Origin: Stutzerimonas stutzeri
GTDB lineage: Bacteria > Pseudomonadota > Gammaproteobacteria > Pseudomonadales > Pseudomonadaceae
Direction of reading: 5' to 3'
Assembly: GCA_002339675.1 (NCBI GenBank)
Contig: DDKB01000001.1
Location: 152,580 to 216,579 of the forward strand
DNA: 64,000 nucleotides
Part shown: positions 47,005-55,182 of the stretch, piece by piece
Position numbering within the stretch: the first letter of the stretch is position 1
Layout of the letters: each line of letters begins with the position of its first letter
Program-made: the position numbers and the translations under genes
Notes under the pieces: generated by a model
Told to the model about the DNA's origin: nothing
Databases searched by the model: none
What the model saw: only the letters and a program-made list of their open reading frames with translations

Positions 47005-48207
47005 ATGAACGAACAGAACGGAAACGGCTTGCCGCTGCAGGGCCTCAAGGTCCTCGAGATGGGCCAGCTTATTGCCGGACCCTTCGCCAGCAAGATGCTC
47101 GGTGAGTTCGGCGCCGAGGTGATCAAGATCGAACCACCCGGAGTGGGCGATCCGCTGCGCAAATGGCGCAAGCTCAAGGACGGTACGTCGCTCTGGTGGC
47201 ACGTGCAGTCGCGCAACAAACAGTCCGTCACGCTCGATCTCAAGGCCGCCGAAGGTCAGGCGATCGTCCGCCAGCTGGTCGCTGAGGCCGATGTCCTGGT
47301 GGAAAATTTCCGCCCCGGCACCCTCGAAGGCTGGGGCCTGGGCTGGGACGAACTGTCCAGGCTCAACCCACGGCTGATCATGCTGCGTATCTCCGGCTAC
47401 GGCCAGACCGGCCCCTACCGCGACCTGCCCGGCTTCGGCGTGATCGGCGAAGCCATGGGCGGCTTGCGCCACCTGTCCGGCTACCCGGGCCAGCCGCCGG
47501 TGCGGGTCGGCGTCAGCATCGGCGATTCGCTGTCCTCGCTGTATGGCGTGATCGGCGTGCTGCTCGCCCTGCAGGAGCGCAACCGCAGCGGCCAGGGGCA
47601 GGAAATCGACGTCGCGCTGTACGAGTCGGTGTTCGCCATGATGGAAAGCCTGGTGCCCGAATACGATGCCTTTGGCTATGTGCGCGAGCCGGCCGGCAGT
47701 GCCCTGCCCGGCATCACGCCGTCCAATTCCTACCTGTGCAACGACGGCGCCTACGTGCTGATCGCCGGCAATGGCGACAGCATCTACAAGCGCCTGATGA
47801 CCCTGATGGGTCGCCAGGACCTGGCCGAAGACCCGCGCTTTGCGCACAACGACGGTCGCGCCCAGCACGCCGAACTGATCGATGCGGCCATCGGCGAATG
47901 GACCATTCAGCACAGGCGCGACGACGTCATCGAGGCGCTGAAAGCGGCGCGCGTCCCGGCGGGCTATCCCTACACCGCGGCCGATATCGTCAAGGATCCG
48001 CACTACCTGGCCCGACAGATGATAGAGCAGGTGCAGACCTTCGCCGGCCCGCTCAAGGTGCCGGGCGTGCTACCCAAGCTCAGCCGCACGCCCGGTCGCA
48101 TCGGCGCCGGCGGCCCGCAACTGGGCGAGCACACCGACGACGTGCTGGCGGGCCTCGGCCTGACGGAAGCACAACGCGAAGGGCTGCGCGAGCGAGGGAT
48201 CATCTAA
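47005..48207 (+). CDS. CaiB/BaiF-family (class III) CoA-transferase
   Basis: A 400-residue family III CoA-transferase. It starts PLQGLKVLEMGQLIAGPFAS, has KIEPPGVGDPLRKW and the N-half block DLKAAEGQAIVRQL, and carries the conserved Asp in IDVALYESVFAMMESL. Members move CoA from succinyl-CoA or another donor to carboxylates such as itaconate, citramalate, mesaconate or 3-hydroxy-3-methylglutarate. It is followed by an HMG-CoA-lyase-type gene on the same strand, separated by two palindromic repeats. The pair suggests activation then cleavage of a branched dicarboxylate; the substrate is inferred. Confidence 0.88.
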   Translation: MNEQNGNGLPLQGLKVLEMGQLIAGPFASKMLGEFGAEVIKIEPPGVGDPLRKWRKLKDGTSLWWHVQSRNKQSVTLDLKAAEGQAIVRQLVAEADVLVENFRPGTLEGWGLGWDELSRLNPRLIMLRISGYGQTGPYRDLPGFGVIGEAMGGLRHLSGYPGQPPVRVGVSIGDSLSSLYGVIGVLLALQERNRSGQGQEIDVALYESVFAMMESLVPEYDAFGYVREPAGSALPGITPSNSYLCNDGAYVLIAGNGDSIYKRLMTLMGRQDLAEDPRFAHNDGRAQHAELIDAAIGEWTIQHRRDDVIEALKAARVPAGYPYTAADIVKDPHYLARQMIEQVQTFAGPLKVPGVLPKLSRTPGRIGAGGPQLGEHTDDVLAGLGLTEAQREGLRERGII

Positions 48208-48220
48208 CCCACGCAGCTCT

Positions 48221-48292
48221 CGTAGGGTGGATGACGCTTTTCTTCATCCACCGTGAGACCCAACAGATGGGTGACGCGTCAACCACCCTACG
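48221..48292. repeat. Palindromic repeat of the GTAGGGTGG family
   Basis: CGTAGGGTGG (48221-48230) and CCACCCTACG (48283-48292) form perfect 10-base outer arms. Inside, GGATGACGC and TTCATCCACC give further pairing. It lies in the CoA-transferase/lyase gap and recurs in part at 48369-48390, 4291-4340 and 50.0-50.2 kb. Confidence 0.75.
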
Positions 48293-48368
48293 CTCCATGG
48301 AAATACTTGTGGAAGTCCGCCCCCGGCGCGACGCGTTCGGCTTGTACCAAGCTCTAAGCGCAGCACCC

Positions 48369-48390
48369 GTAGGGTGGGCTTCAGCCCACC
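48369..48390. repeat. Short palindrome GTAGGGTGGGCTTCAGCCCACC
   Basis: GGTGGGCT pairs with AGCCCACC around a two-base centre, preceded by the GTA of the family core. This is a compact member of the repeat family at 48221-48292. Confidence 0.7.
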
Positions 48391-48469
48391 GCCGAACACT
48401 ATCAAAGTGCTGCACCGTTCAAAACCGCTTGCCTCTTCAACGAGACAATCGCTTCCGCAGGAGCTCACC

Positions 48470-49393
48470 ATGACCAAACGCCTCTATATCCAGGATGTCG
48501 CCACCCGTGACGGTTTCCAGATCGAACCCAACTTCATCCCCACCGAGGACAAGATCGCCCTGATCGATCGCCTGTCCGAAACCGGCCTGGCGAAAATCGA
48601 AGTCACCTCCTTTACCTCGCCCAAGGCAATCCCCAACCTGCGCGATGCCGAAGACGTGATGCGCGGGATCCGCCGTGCACCCGGTGTCGAATACACCGTA
48701 CTGGTCCCCAACGACAGGGGCTGTGAGCGTGCCCTGGCCTGCGAAGTAGACGAAATCAACCTGGTGATGTCCGCCAGCGACACACACGGCATGGCCAACC
48801 TGCGGATGACGCCGGAGCAGTCACTTGCTCAGTTTCGCGACATCATCGAGGTGACGCGCGGCAGCGGCGTATTCATCAACGCCTCCCTGTCCACGGCATT
48901 CGGCTGCCCGTTCGAAGGGGAGGTGCCCGCGGCGCGGGTTCATGAGCTGATCCAACGCCTGCTGGACATCGGCGTACAGGGCATCACCCTGTGCGACACC
49001 ACTGGCATGGCCGACCCAGCGCAAGTCGAGCGCCTCGGCCGCCACGCCGTGACCCAATGGCCCGACGCGGTATTCACCGCGCACTTCCACAACACCCGTG
49101 GCATGGGATTGGCTAATGCACTGGTTGCGCTGAACGCCGGCATCAACCGCTTCGACGCCTCGCTCGGCGGCCTCGGCGGCTGCCCCTACGCGCCCGGCGC
49201 CAGCGGCAATATCTGCACCGAGGACTTGGTGCATATGTTCCAGCGCATGGGCCTGGATACCGGCGTCGATCTGGACCGTTTGCTGCAATGCGCCGCCAGC
49301 CTACCGGAGCTGGTTGGCCATGACGTCCCCGGCGCAGTGCTCAAGGCCGGTAAAGCCGACCGCCGCTATCCGAAACCGAAGTGGATGGAATAG
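48470..49393 (+). CDS. Hydroxymethylglutaryl-CoA lyase family protein
   Basis: A 307-residue DRE-TIM (HMGL-like) enzyme. It carries VATRDGFQIE (metal-binding Asp), the HxH ligands in TAHFHNTRG, and the HMG-CoA-lyase signature GGLGGCPYAPGASGNICTED with its catalytic-loop cysteine. HMG-CoA lyase gives acetyl-CoA and acetoacetate; relatives cleave citramalyl-CoA or similar esters. The start at 48470 has GCAGGAG upstream. It is not in a leucine-degradation (liu) cluster here: it pairs with a CoA-transferase, a LysR regulator and a TRAP binding protein. Confidence 0.9.
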   Translation: MTKRLYIQDVATRDGFQIEPNFIPTEDKIALIDRLSETGLAKIEVTSFTSPKAIPNLRDAEDVMRGIRRAPGVEYTVLVPNDRGCERALACEVDEINLVMSASDTHGMANLRMTPEQSLAQFRDIIEVTRGSGVFINASLSTAFGCPFEGEVPAARVHELIQRLLDIGVQGITLCDTTGMADPAQVERLGRHAVTQWPDAVFTAHFHNTRGMGLANALVALNAGINRFDASLGGLGGCPYAPGASGNICTEDLVHMFQRMGLDTGVDLDRLLQCAASLPELVGHDVPGAVLKAGKADRRYPKPKWME

Positions 49394-49562
49394 GCTGTAG
49401 AGGGGTTTCCGGCTGATGGCCTCGAATTTGAGCTACTCCCAGCGCGCACCGGGATAAATCCATAACTCGCATAAGTCGGACGTGACGTCGTCAGCAGGCC
49501 GTTAGTACGGCTCAATCCGATCAAGAGAAGTGCATAAACCTACATGCGTACTGCCGTTGTCC

Positions 49563-49847
49563 TCACTCGTCCTCATTCACCCGATCGCGCAGCTCCTTGC
49601 CCGGCTTGAAATGCGGGACGAACTTGCCATCGAGCGGAACGGATTGGCCGGTCTTTGGATTGCGACCGACGCGGGGGGCGCGATAGTGGAGGGAAAAACT
49701 GCCGAAGCCGCGGATTTCGATGCGGTCACCGGTGGCCAGTGCCTGAGCCATCTGCTCGAGCATGGTCTTGATCGCCAGCTCGACATCCTTGGACGAAAGC
49801 AGGCCTTGCTGGGTGACGATACGTTCGATCAACTCCGACTTGGTCAT
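49563..49847 (-). CDS. ihfB: Integration host factor beta subunit
   Basis: A 94-residue DNA-bending protein of the HU/IHF family. MTKSELIERI, IEIRGFGSFSLHYRAPRVGRNP and the tail FKPGKELRDRVNE identify IHF-beta. The DNA-intercalating proline lies in GRNPKTGQSVPL. It partners IhfA in recombination and sigma-54 promoters. GAAGGG lies upstream of the start. In pseudomonads ihfB normally follows rpsA; here neither rpsA nor other usual neighbours are present. Confidence 0.93.
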   Translation of the reverse strand: MTKSELIERIVTQQGLLSSKDVELAIKTMLEQMAQALATGDRIEIRGFGSFSLHYRAPRVGRNPKTGQSVPLDGKFVPHFKPGKELRDRVNEDE

Positions 49848-50294
49848 GGTTTTCCCTTCGTTTTCAAGCGGCTAGATCATTTCGGTTGCGTTCGTTTGTA
49901 GCATGTTGTTCAGAGTTTGAACAGCCTGAACGTTTGGGTCAGGTTTTTGAATGTAGTGCAGGGTTGGGACGTTTAGCTTTGGCTCGCGGTAGGGGTGAAG
50001 CGCGATTCACCCCACCCCTCCGCCAGCGGTACGAGTCGCTACGGGGGCGATGGGTTTCATTCGCACGGCACAACCCAGCCGAAAACCGGGCAACTACCGC
50101 AGGGTGGGCCACACTTTTTAATTCACCATAAGCCGCAGCGGTGGCGTCGCCTTGCTTGGTGGATCGGTGGAGCGTGATCCACCCTACCGTTCTCGCTTCA
50201 ACGAGCTGAACACCAAAAAAAAGGGTGGACCGAAGTCCACCCTTTTCTATTTCTGACGAGGCCCAGCCTCATCGCGTGCCGCTACATCCAAGCA
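49848..50294. other. Gap with GTAGGGTGG-family repeats
   Basis: About 447 bases without a gene. It holds degenerate palindromes: GGTGAAGCGCGATTCACCCCACC (about 49993-50016), GCAGGGTGGGCCAC (about 50099) and GGTGGAGCGTGATCCACCCTACC (about 50166-50189). The helicase terminator lies at 50219-50246. The ihfB promoter should lie just above 49848. Confidence 0.65.
50219..50246 (-). terminator. Terminator of DEAD-box helicase gene
   Basis: AAAAGGGTGGAC and GTCCACCCTTTT form a perfect 12-base stem with a CGAA loop. On the minus strand a run of T follows, 49 bases after the helicase stop. Confidence 0.9.
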
Positions 50295-51956
50295 TCAATC
50301 CTCGCGATAGCGACGCAGCTTGAGCTGCTTGCCGCCGACGCGGGTGTCCTTGAGTTTGCCCAGCAGGCGCTCGAGCCCCTCTTCCGGCAGTTCGACCAGG
50401 CTGAAGCTGTCGCGCACCTGGATGCGGCCGATGTCTTCACGGGCCAGGCCGCCTTCGTTGAGGATGGCGCCGAGCAGGTTACGCGCGGCAATCCCGTCGC
50501 GAGCGCCGAGCGCGGTGCGGCAGCGGGCGCGGCCTTCGGCCAGCGGCACCGGGGCGCGACGCTCGCGGTCACCGCTGCGCTCGGGGCGGTCGGAGCGCTC
50601 ACGCGGGCCGCTGGTTGGGACCAGCGGTTGCTCTTTTTCGACTTCAGCCAGGGTCAGCGCCTGGCCGTTGGTGGCCTTGCGCAGCAGGGCTGCGGCCAGG
50701 GCACGCGGGCTGCAGCCGATATCGGCCACCAACTTGTCGAGCAGTTCGCCGTGGCTGGATTCGGCATCGGCTACCAGGGGCGCAAGACTGTTGGTGAGCT
50801 TCTTAATGCGGGCATCCAGCACCTGCTGCGCATTGGGCAGACGGGCTTCGGCGACCTTCTGATTGGTGACGCGCTCGATGACCTGCAGCATGCGGCGCTC
50901 GCGCGGGGTGACCAGCAGCAGCGCGCGGCCTTCACGACCGGCACGGCCGGTACGGCCGATGCGGTGTACGTAGGACTCCGGGTCGTAGGGCATGTCCACG
51001 TTGAACACGTGGGTGATACGCGACACGTCCAGGCCGCGTGCGGCGACGTCGGTGGCGACGACGATGTCCAGGCGCCCATCTTTCAGCGACTCGATGACGC
51101 GCTCGCGCTGGTTCTGGGCGATGTCACCGTTCAACGCGGCAGCCTTGTAGCCCTTGGCTTCCAGCGCGGCGGCCAGATCCAGGGTGGCTTGCTTGGTCCG
51201 CACGAAGGCGATCAGGGCGTCGAAGTCTTCAACTTCCAGCAGGCGCAGGACGGCCGCGATCTTCTGGTCGGCATGGACCATCAGATGGGCCTGCTCGATG
51301 CGGGCGACGGTCTGGGTCTTGGTGGCGACCTTGATGTGTTGCGGCTCGCGCAGGTGCTTTTCAGCGATGGCACGAATGGAGTGCGGCAGGGTCGCGGAGA
51401 ACAGCACGCTCTGGCGGCTTTCCGGCATGGCTTCGAAGATCACTTCGAGGTCGTCCATGAAGCCCAGCTTGAGCATTTCGTCGGCTTCGTCGAGGACCAG
51501 GTACTGGACGGTTCCGAGCAGCGCGCTGTTGCGGCTCAGGTGGTCGACCAGACGACCAGGCGTAGCGACGATGACTTGCGCGCCCTGGCGAATGGCTTTG
51601 AGCTGTGGGCCCATCGGCGCGCCGCCGTAGACCGCAACGACAGTCAGACCAGGCATCTGCTTGGAATAGGTTTCGAATGCGGTGGCGACCTGCAGGGCCA
51701 GCTCGCGAGTTGGCGCGAGAATGAGCGCCTGGACTTCCTTACGGGCGGGATCGATCTTCGACAGGATGGGCAGCGCGAAGGCTGCGGTCTTGCCGGTGCC
51801 GGTCTGCGCCTGGCCGATCATGTCGTGGCCGCCGAGGATTACCGGAATAGCCTGGCTCTGGATCGCCGAAGGCTCTTCGTAACCGACTGCGGCAACGGCA
51901 GCAAGTACGGAGGGATGAATACCGAGTGCGGCAAAGCCGCCGATTTCCTGGGTCAT
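50295..51956 (-). CDS. DEAD-box RNA helicase with DbpA-type RNA-binding tail
   Basis: A 553-residue ATP-dependent RNA helicase, DeaD/CsdA-like. Q motif GYEEPSAIQSQAIP, motif I AQTGTGKT, motif II DEAD, motif III SAT and motif VI HRIGRTGR are all present. After the helicase core comes an Arg/Asp-rich linker (about 450-475), then a DbpA-type RNA-binding fold (IAARNLLGAILNEGGL to the KLRRYRED end). It remodels rRNA or structured mRNA. ATG 51956 has AGGA upstream. The long leader before the start resembles those of cold-shock helicase genes. A strong terminator follows at 50219. Confidence 0.93.
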   Translation of the reverse strand: MTQEIGGFAALGIHPSVLAAVAAVGYEEPSAIQSQAIPVILGGHDMIGQAQTGTGKTAAFALPILSKIDPARKEVQALILAPTRELALQVATAFETYSKQMPGLTVVAVYGGAPMGPQLKAIRQGAQVIVATPGRLVDHLSRNSALLGTVQYLVLDEADEMLKLGFMDDLEVIFEAMPESRQSVLFSATLPHSIRAIAEKHLREPQHIKVATKTQTVARIEQAHLMVHADQKIAAVLRLLEVEDFDALIAFVRTKQATLDLAAALEAKGYKAAALNGDIAQNQRERVIESLKDGRLDIVVATDVAARGLDVSRITHVFNVDMPYDPESYVHRIGRTGRAGREGRALLLVTPRERRMLQVIERVTNQKVAEARLPNAQQVLDARIKKLTNSLAPLVADAESSHGELLDKLVADIGCSPRALAAALLRKATNGQALTLAEVEKEQPLVPTSGPRERSDRPERSGDRERRAPVPLAEGRARCRTALGARDGIAARNLLGAILNEGGLAREDIGRIQVRDSFSLVELPEEGLERLLGKLKDTRVGGKQLKLRRYRED

Positions 51957-52443
51957 GGGTCTTTTCCTGATGCTCCGCAAAGACCCATGTTCCGAAGCTG
52001 CGCATGCCATGCAAAACCCGAAGGTCACCCTGGCAGCCTGGTCGGCGGGGTTTGCGAAAACGTAATGAATGATGAATCGTCAAGGACAGCCGCGAGAAGC
52101 GGACAGCAGCCGAAGCAGCGCTTCGTGTGTTGCAGTACCTAACGCAGGCTGAGTTTCAGCCGGCGCGTACTATACCGGAATTCTGTGAAGCTGTGCGTGT
52201 AATTTGTCTTGAGGGTTAGGTTCCAAAGGCCGGCCGAGAGCGGTGCAGGCGGGCTGATTCAAAGGGGTCGCCTGGGTATATGGGCGGCTGGTCTGCGTGA
52301 TGCCTTTTTCGCGAGCGAACTCGCTCTTACAGGGTCAGTGCGCGAATTGGTCAACTGCGCTCACGTGACGGCGATCCGGTCCTTTTGTGGGAGGCACGAC
52401 CCGGGGGCTCGTGTTACCTGATTTCCCGAAACCGCTCCCCTGC
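51957..52443. other. Helicase leader and repeat-containing gap
   Basis: 487 bases with no convincing gene. The 72 codons upstream of the helicase ATG stay open, but lack family similarity and a ribosome-binding site, so I read them as leader. The part at about 52305-52400 resembles the dispersed CTCCCAC-type element (TTTTGTGGGAGGCACGAC). Confidence 0.55.
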
Positions 52444-53193
52444 TCAACTCGCCGGACGTAGCGCGTCGATCAAGGTGCTCAGCGAGTAGCCCAGGCGCGG
52501 GGCAAGCGCGGCGGCGCGCTCGCGCAGGGCGGCGCTGTCGAGCGCCTGCTCCAGGTCGGCGGGCACGAAGAGCACGACGTTGCCCTCCTTCACCGGGCAT
52601 TCCCAATAGTGCCGATGAAACAACCCGCGCAGCAGCGCCGCGCCCAGCGGCTTGTCGTCGTCGGTCCCCCACTGGTTGATGATCAGCCAGCCGTCGGGGT
52701 TGAGCTTCTGTTGGCAACGCTCGAGGAAGCGCCATGCCAGATGCGCGGCGGCCGGACCGACATCGGTGTAGAGGTCGACGAAGATCAGGTCGGCAGTCTC
52801 GGCCGAATCCAGCAGCTCCACCGCATCGCCGATGCGGATGTACAGCCGTGGATCGTTCTGCAGGCCGAGATAGCGCATGGCCAGCTCAGGCACCGCCGGG
52901 CGCAGTTCGATGGCCTCGACGTCTTCCAGCGGCAGGAATTGCAGGCACGCCTGGGTCAGCGTCCCAGCACCGAGCCCCAGAAACAGTGCCGTCTCGGGCG
53001 CCGGGTGCAGCAGCGCGCCCATCAGCATGGCGCGGGTGTAGTCGTATTCCAACCAGGCCGGGTCGCGGGTAAAGACGCAGCTCTGCTCCACTGCTGCGCC
53101 GAACTCGAGGAACCGGTAGTCACCCACCTCCAGCACCCTGATCAAGCCGAACGCATCCTTTACCTCGGCCAGCAACACTTCCTGCTTGTCCAT
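52444..53193 (-). CDS. Spermidine synthase-like SAM-dependent aminopropyltransferase-fold protein
   Basis: A 249-residue protein with a Rossmann methyltransferase/spermidine-synthase fold: nucleotide loop LFLGLGAGTLTQACLQFL, acidic strand end VEAIELRP, and LIFVDLYTDVGPAAAH at the active-site strand. The N-terminal beta part (VLEVGDYRFLEFGAAVEQS) resembles spermidine synthase but lacks the usual LDGxxQ sequence. True aminopropyl transfer is therefore uncertain. No speD/speA lies nearby. The start at 53193 has GGAG 8 bases upstream. It is divergent from the DAHP synthase gene with 115 bases shared. Confidence 0.8.
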   Translation of the reverse strand: MDKQEVLLAEVKDAFGLIRVLEVGDYRFLEFGAAVEQSCVFTRDPAWLEYDYTRAMLMGALLHPAPETALFLGLGAGTLTQACLQFLPLEDVEAIELRPAVPELAMRYLGLQNDPRLYIRIGDAVELLDSAETADLIFVDLYTDVGPAAAHLAWRFLERCQQKLNPDGWLIINQWGTDDDKPLGAALLRGLFHRHYWECPVKEGNVVLFVPADLEQALDSAALRERAAALAPRLGYSLSTLIDALRPAS

Positions 53194-53308
53194 CTTGGGC
53201 ACTCCAAACCGGTCGATGCATGGTAGCAGCCCGAATCGCGGCAGCCACCAGCGCGGGCCCGGCGCATCGGGTAAAATCGGCGCACTTTTCGCTGACGGAA
53301 CCACGTCC

Positions 53309-54658
53309 ATGAACCACGCCTGGAGCCCTACCAGCTGGAGATCCAAACCGATCCAGCAGCAGCCCACCTACCCGGATGCCACGCACCTCGAGCGGGTCGA
53401 AAGCACCCTGGCGGGCCTGCCACCACTAGTGTTCGCCGGCGAAGCGCGCGAGCTGCGCCGGCAGTTCGCCGAGGTCACCCAGGGCCGCGCCTTCCTGCTG
53501 CAGGGTGGTGATTGCGCCGAGAGCTTCGCCGAATTTTCCGCACCCAAGATCCGCGACACCTTCAAGGTGCTGCTGCAGATGGCCGTGGTGATGACCTTTG
53601 CCGCCGGCTGCCCGGTGGTCAAGGTAGGCCGCATGGCCGGGCAGTTCGCCAAGCCGCGCTCATCCGACAGCGAAACCATCGATGGCGTCAGCCTGCCCGC
53701 CTACCGCGGCGACATCGTCAACGGCATCGGCTTCGACGAGACCAGCCGCGTCCCTGATCCGGAGCGCCTGCTGCAGGCCTACCACCAGTCCACGTCCAGC
53801 CTCAACCTGTTGCGCGCCTTTGCCCAGGGCGGCTTTGCCGACCTGCATCAGGTGCATCAGTGGAACCTGGACTTCATCGCCCATTCGCAGATGGCGGAGA
53901 AGTACCACCAGCTCGGCGCACGGATCGACCAGGCGCTGCGCTTCATGCGCGCCTGCGGCATGGACAATGCGCCGCAACTGCGCGAAACCAGCTTTTTCAC
54001 CGCCCACGAGGCCCTGCTGCTCAATTACGAACAGGCCTTCGTCCGCCAGGACAGCCTCAGCGGCGGCTGGTACGACTGCTCGGCGCACATGCTCTGGATC
54101 GGCGACCGCACGCGGCAGCTCGACGGCGCGCATGTCGAATTCCTGCGCGGGGTCGGCAACCCGATCGGGGTCAAGGTCGGGCCGAGCATGGCCAGCGACG
54201 AGCTGATCCGACTGATCGACATCCTCAATCCGGACAACGACCCGGGCCGCCTCAACCTCATCGTGCGGATGGGCGCCGACAAGGTCGAGGCCGGGTTGCC
54301 GCGCCTCGTCCGCACGGTCCAGGCCGAGGGTAGGCAAGTGCTGTGGAGCTCCGACCCGATGCACGGCAACACCATGAAGGCGTCCAGCGGCTACAAGACG
54401 CGGGATTTCGAACGCATCCTCGCCGAAGTGCGGCAGTTCTTCGACGTGCATCGCGCCGAAGGCAGCTACCCGGGCGGCATCCACATCGAGATGACCGGGC
54501 AGAACGTCACCGAATGCATCGGTGGTTCGCGGCCGATCACTGAGGACGGCCTGTCGGATCGCTACCACACGCACTGCGACCCGCGCCTCAATGCCGACCA
54601 GTCGCTGGAAATGGCATTCATGATCGCTGAGACCCTCAAGCAGGTACGACGGAGCTGA
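53309..54658 (+). CDS. Class II (plant-type) 3-deoxy-7-phosphoheptulonate synthase
   Basis: A 449-residue class II DAHP synthase, which condenses PEP and erythrose-4-phosphate at the start of the shikimate pathway. Family features: the start MNHAWSPTSWR, the substrate motif GRAFLLQGGDCAESF, GRMAGQFAKPRSS, WSSDPMHGNT and the end TECIGGSRPITEDGLSDRYHTHCDP. The metal-binding Cys (GGDC), His, Glu and Asp residues are in place. In Pseudomonas, class II enzymes serve aromatic or phenazine-linked supply beside class I isozymes. It is monocistronic. Confidence 0.93.
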   Translation: MNHAWSPTSWRSKPIQQQPTYPDATHLERVESTLAGLPPLVFAGEARELRRQFAEVTQGRAFLLQGGDCAESFAEFSAPKIRDTFKVLLQMAVVMTFAAGCPVVKVGRMAGQFAKPRSSDSETIDGVSLPAYRGDIVNGIGFDETSRVPDPERLLQAYHQSTSSLNLLRAFAQGGFADLHQVHQWNLDFIAHSQMAEKYHQLGARIDQALRFMRACGMDNAPQLRETSFFTAHEALLLNYEQAFVRQDSLSGGWYDCSAHMLWIGDRTRQLDGAHVEFLRGVGNPIGVKVGPSMASDELIRLIDILNPDNDPGRLNLIVRMGADKVEAGLPRLVRTVQAEGRQVLWSSDPMHGNTMKASSGYKTRDFERILAEVRQFFDVHRAEGSYPGGIHIEMTGQNVTECIGGSRPITEDGLSDRYHTHCDPRLNADQSLEMAFMIAETLKQVRRS

Positions 54659-55182
54659 GGCTAGCGGGGCGTTGTTTAGGGACTTTGGGGAGCGCCTGGG
54701 CACGGTGGGCTGATGGGCAATCGCTATAGCGGACGGAGCATGCCCCGCTTCTAGTGGGGCGCGCGCCCCGCAGCGAACGCGCTTTTTTGCGAAGACCCGA
54801 ACCCCACGCTTCGCCCCGGGTCGGGCCTCCCACACGATCAAAAGCGACCGGCCCCTGCCGCTTCTAATATGCGGGCGCGCCTCGCAACGAATGCGCTTTT
54901 TTGTGAAGACCCGGACCCACGCTTCCCCCCAGGTCGAGCCTCCCACAACGCGTGAAAGAGCAAAGGCACCCGGCCCCTACCCGCTTCTGGTGGAAAGCGC
55001 GGGCTGCGGCAAACACGCGGGGGCGAAAACTCCGCGGCCGGATTTCACCCGGGATGGGCCGACCGCTGAGCACAGAATCAGCCAGCCCCGGACCCGCCCC
55101 CCCTGAAAACACGAAACCCCGCCAAGGCGGGGTTCGTTGTCCAGCGGCCCGGCACGAGGACGGGCGTGTCCACGCAGGCGGA
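54659..55182. repeat. Non-coding gap with tandem copies of a dispersed repeat
   Basis: A unit of about 113-123 bases begins with CGCTTCT at 54746, 54859 and 54982 (the third copy is partial). Each full unit contains GCGCTTTTTTG.GAAGACCCG, then CACGCTTC.CCCC..GTCG.GCCTCCCACA, then CGGCCCCT.C. Single copies lie at 34.9-35.1 kb and remnants at 44.7 and 52.35 kb. The efp terminator is at the right end (55112-55136). Confidence 0.7.
55112..55136 (-). terminator. Terminator of efp
   Basis: AACCCCGCC and GGCGGGGTT form a perfect 9-base stem with a two-base loop, extended by CGA/TCG. It is followed by GTGTTTTC on the minus strand, 46 bases after the efp stop. Confidence 0.85.

Noticed and set aside
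53660..54946. 428-codon minus-strand frame over the DAHP synthase gene and the repeat gap
   Set aside because: Antisense to a conserved enzyme; the right part runs through dispersed repeats.
54746..55010. Possible CRISPR-like array
   Set aside because: The units are over 110 bases, diverged and without spacers of uniform size; no cas genes are near.
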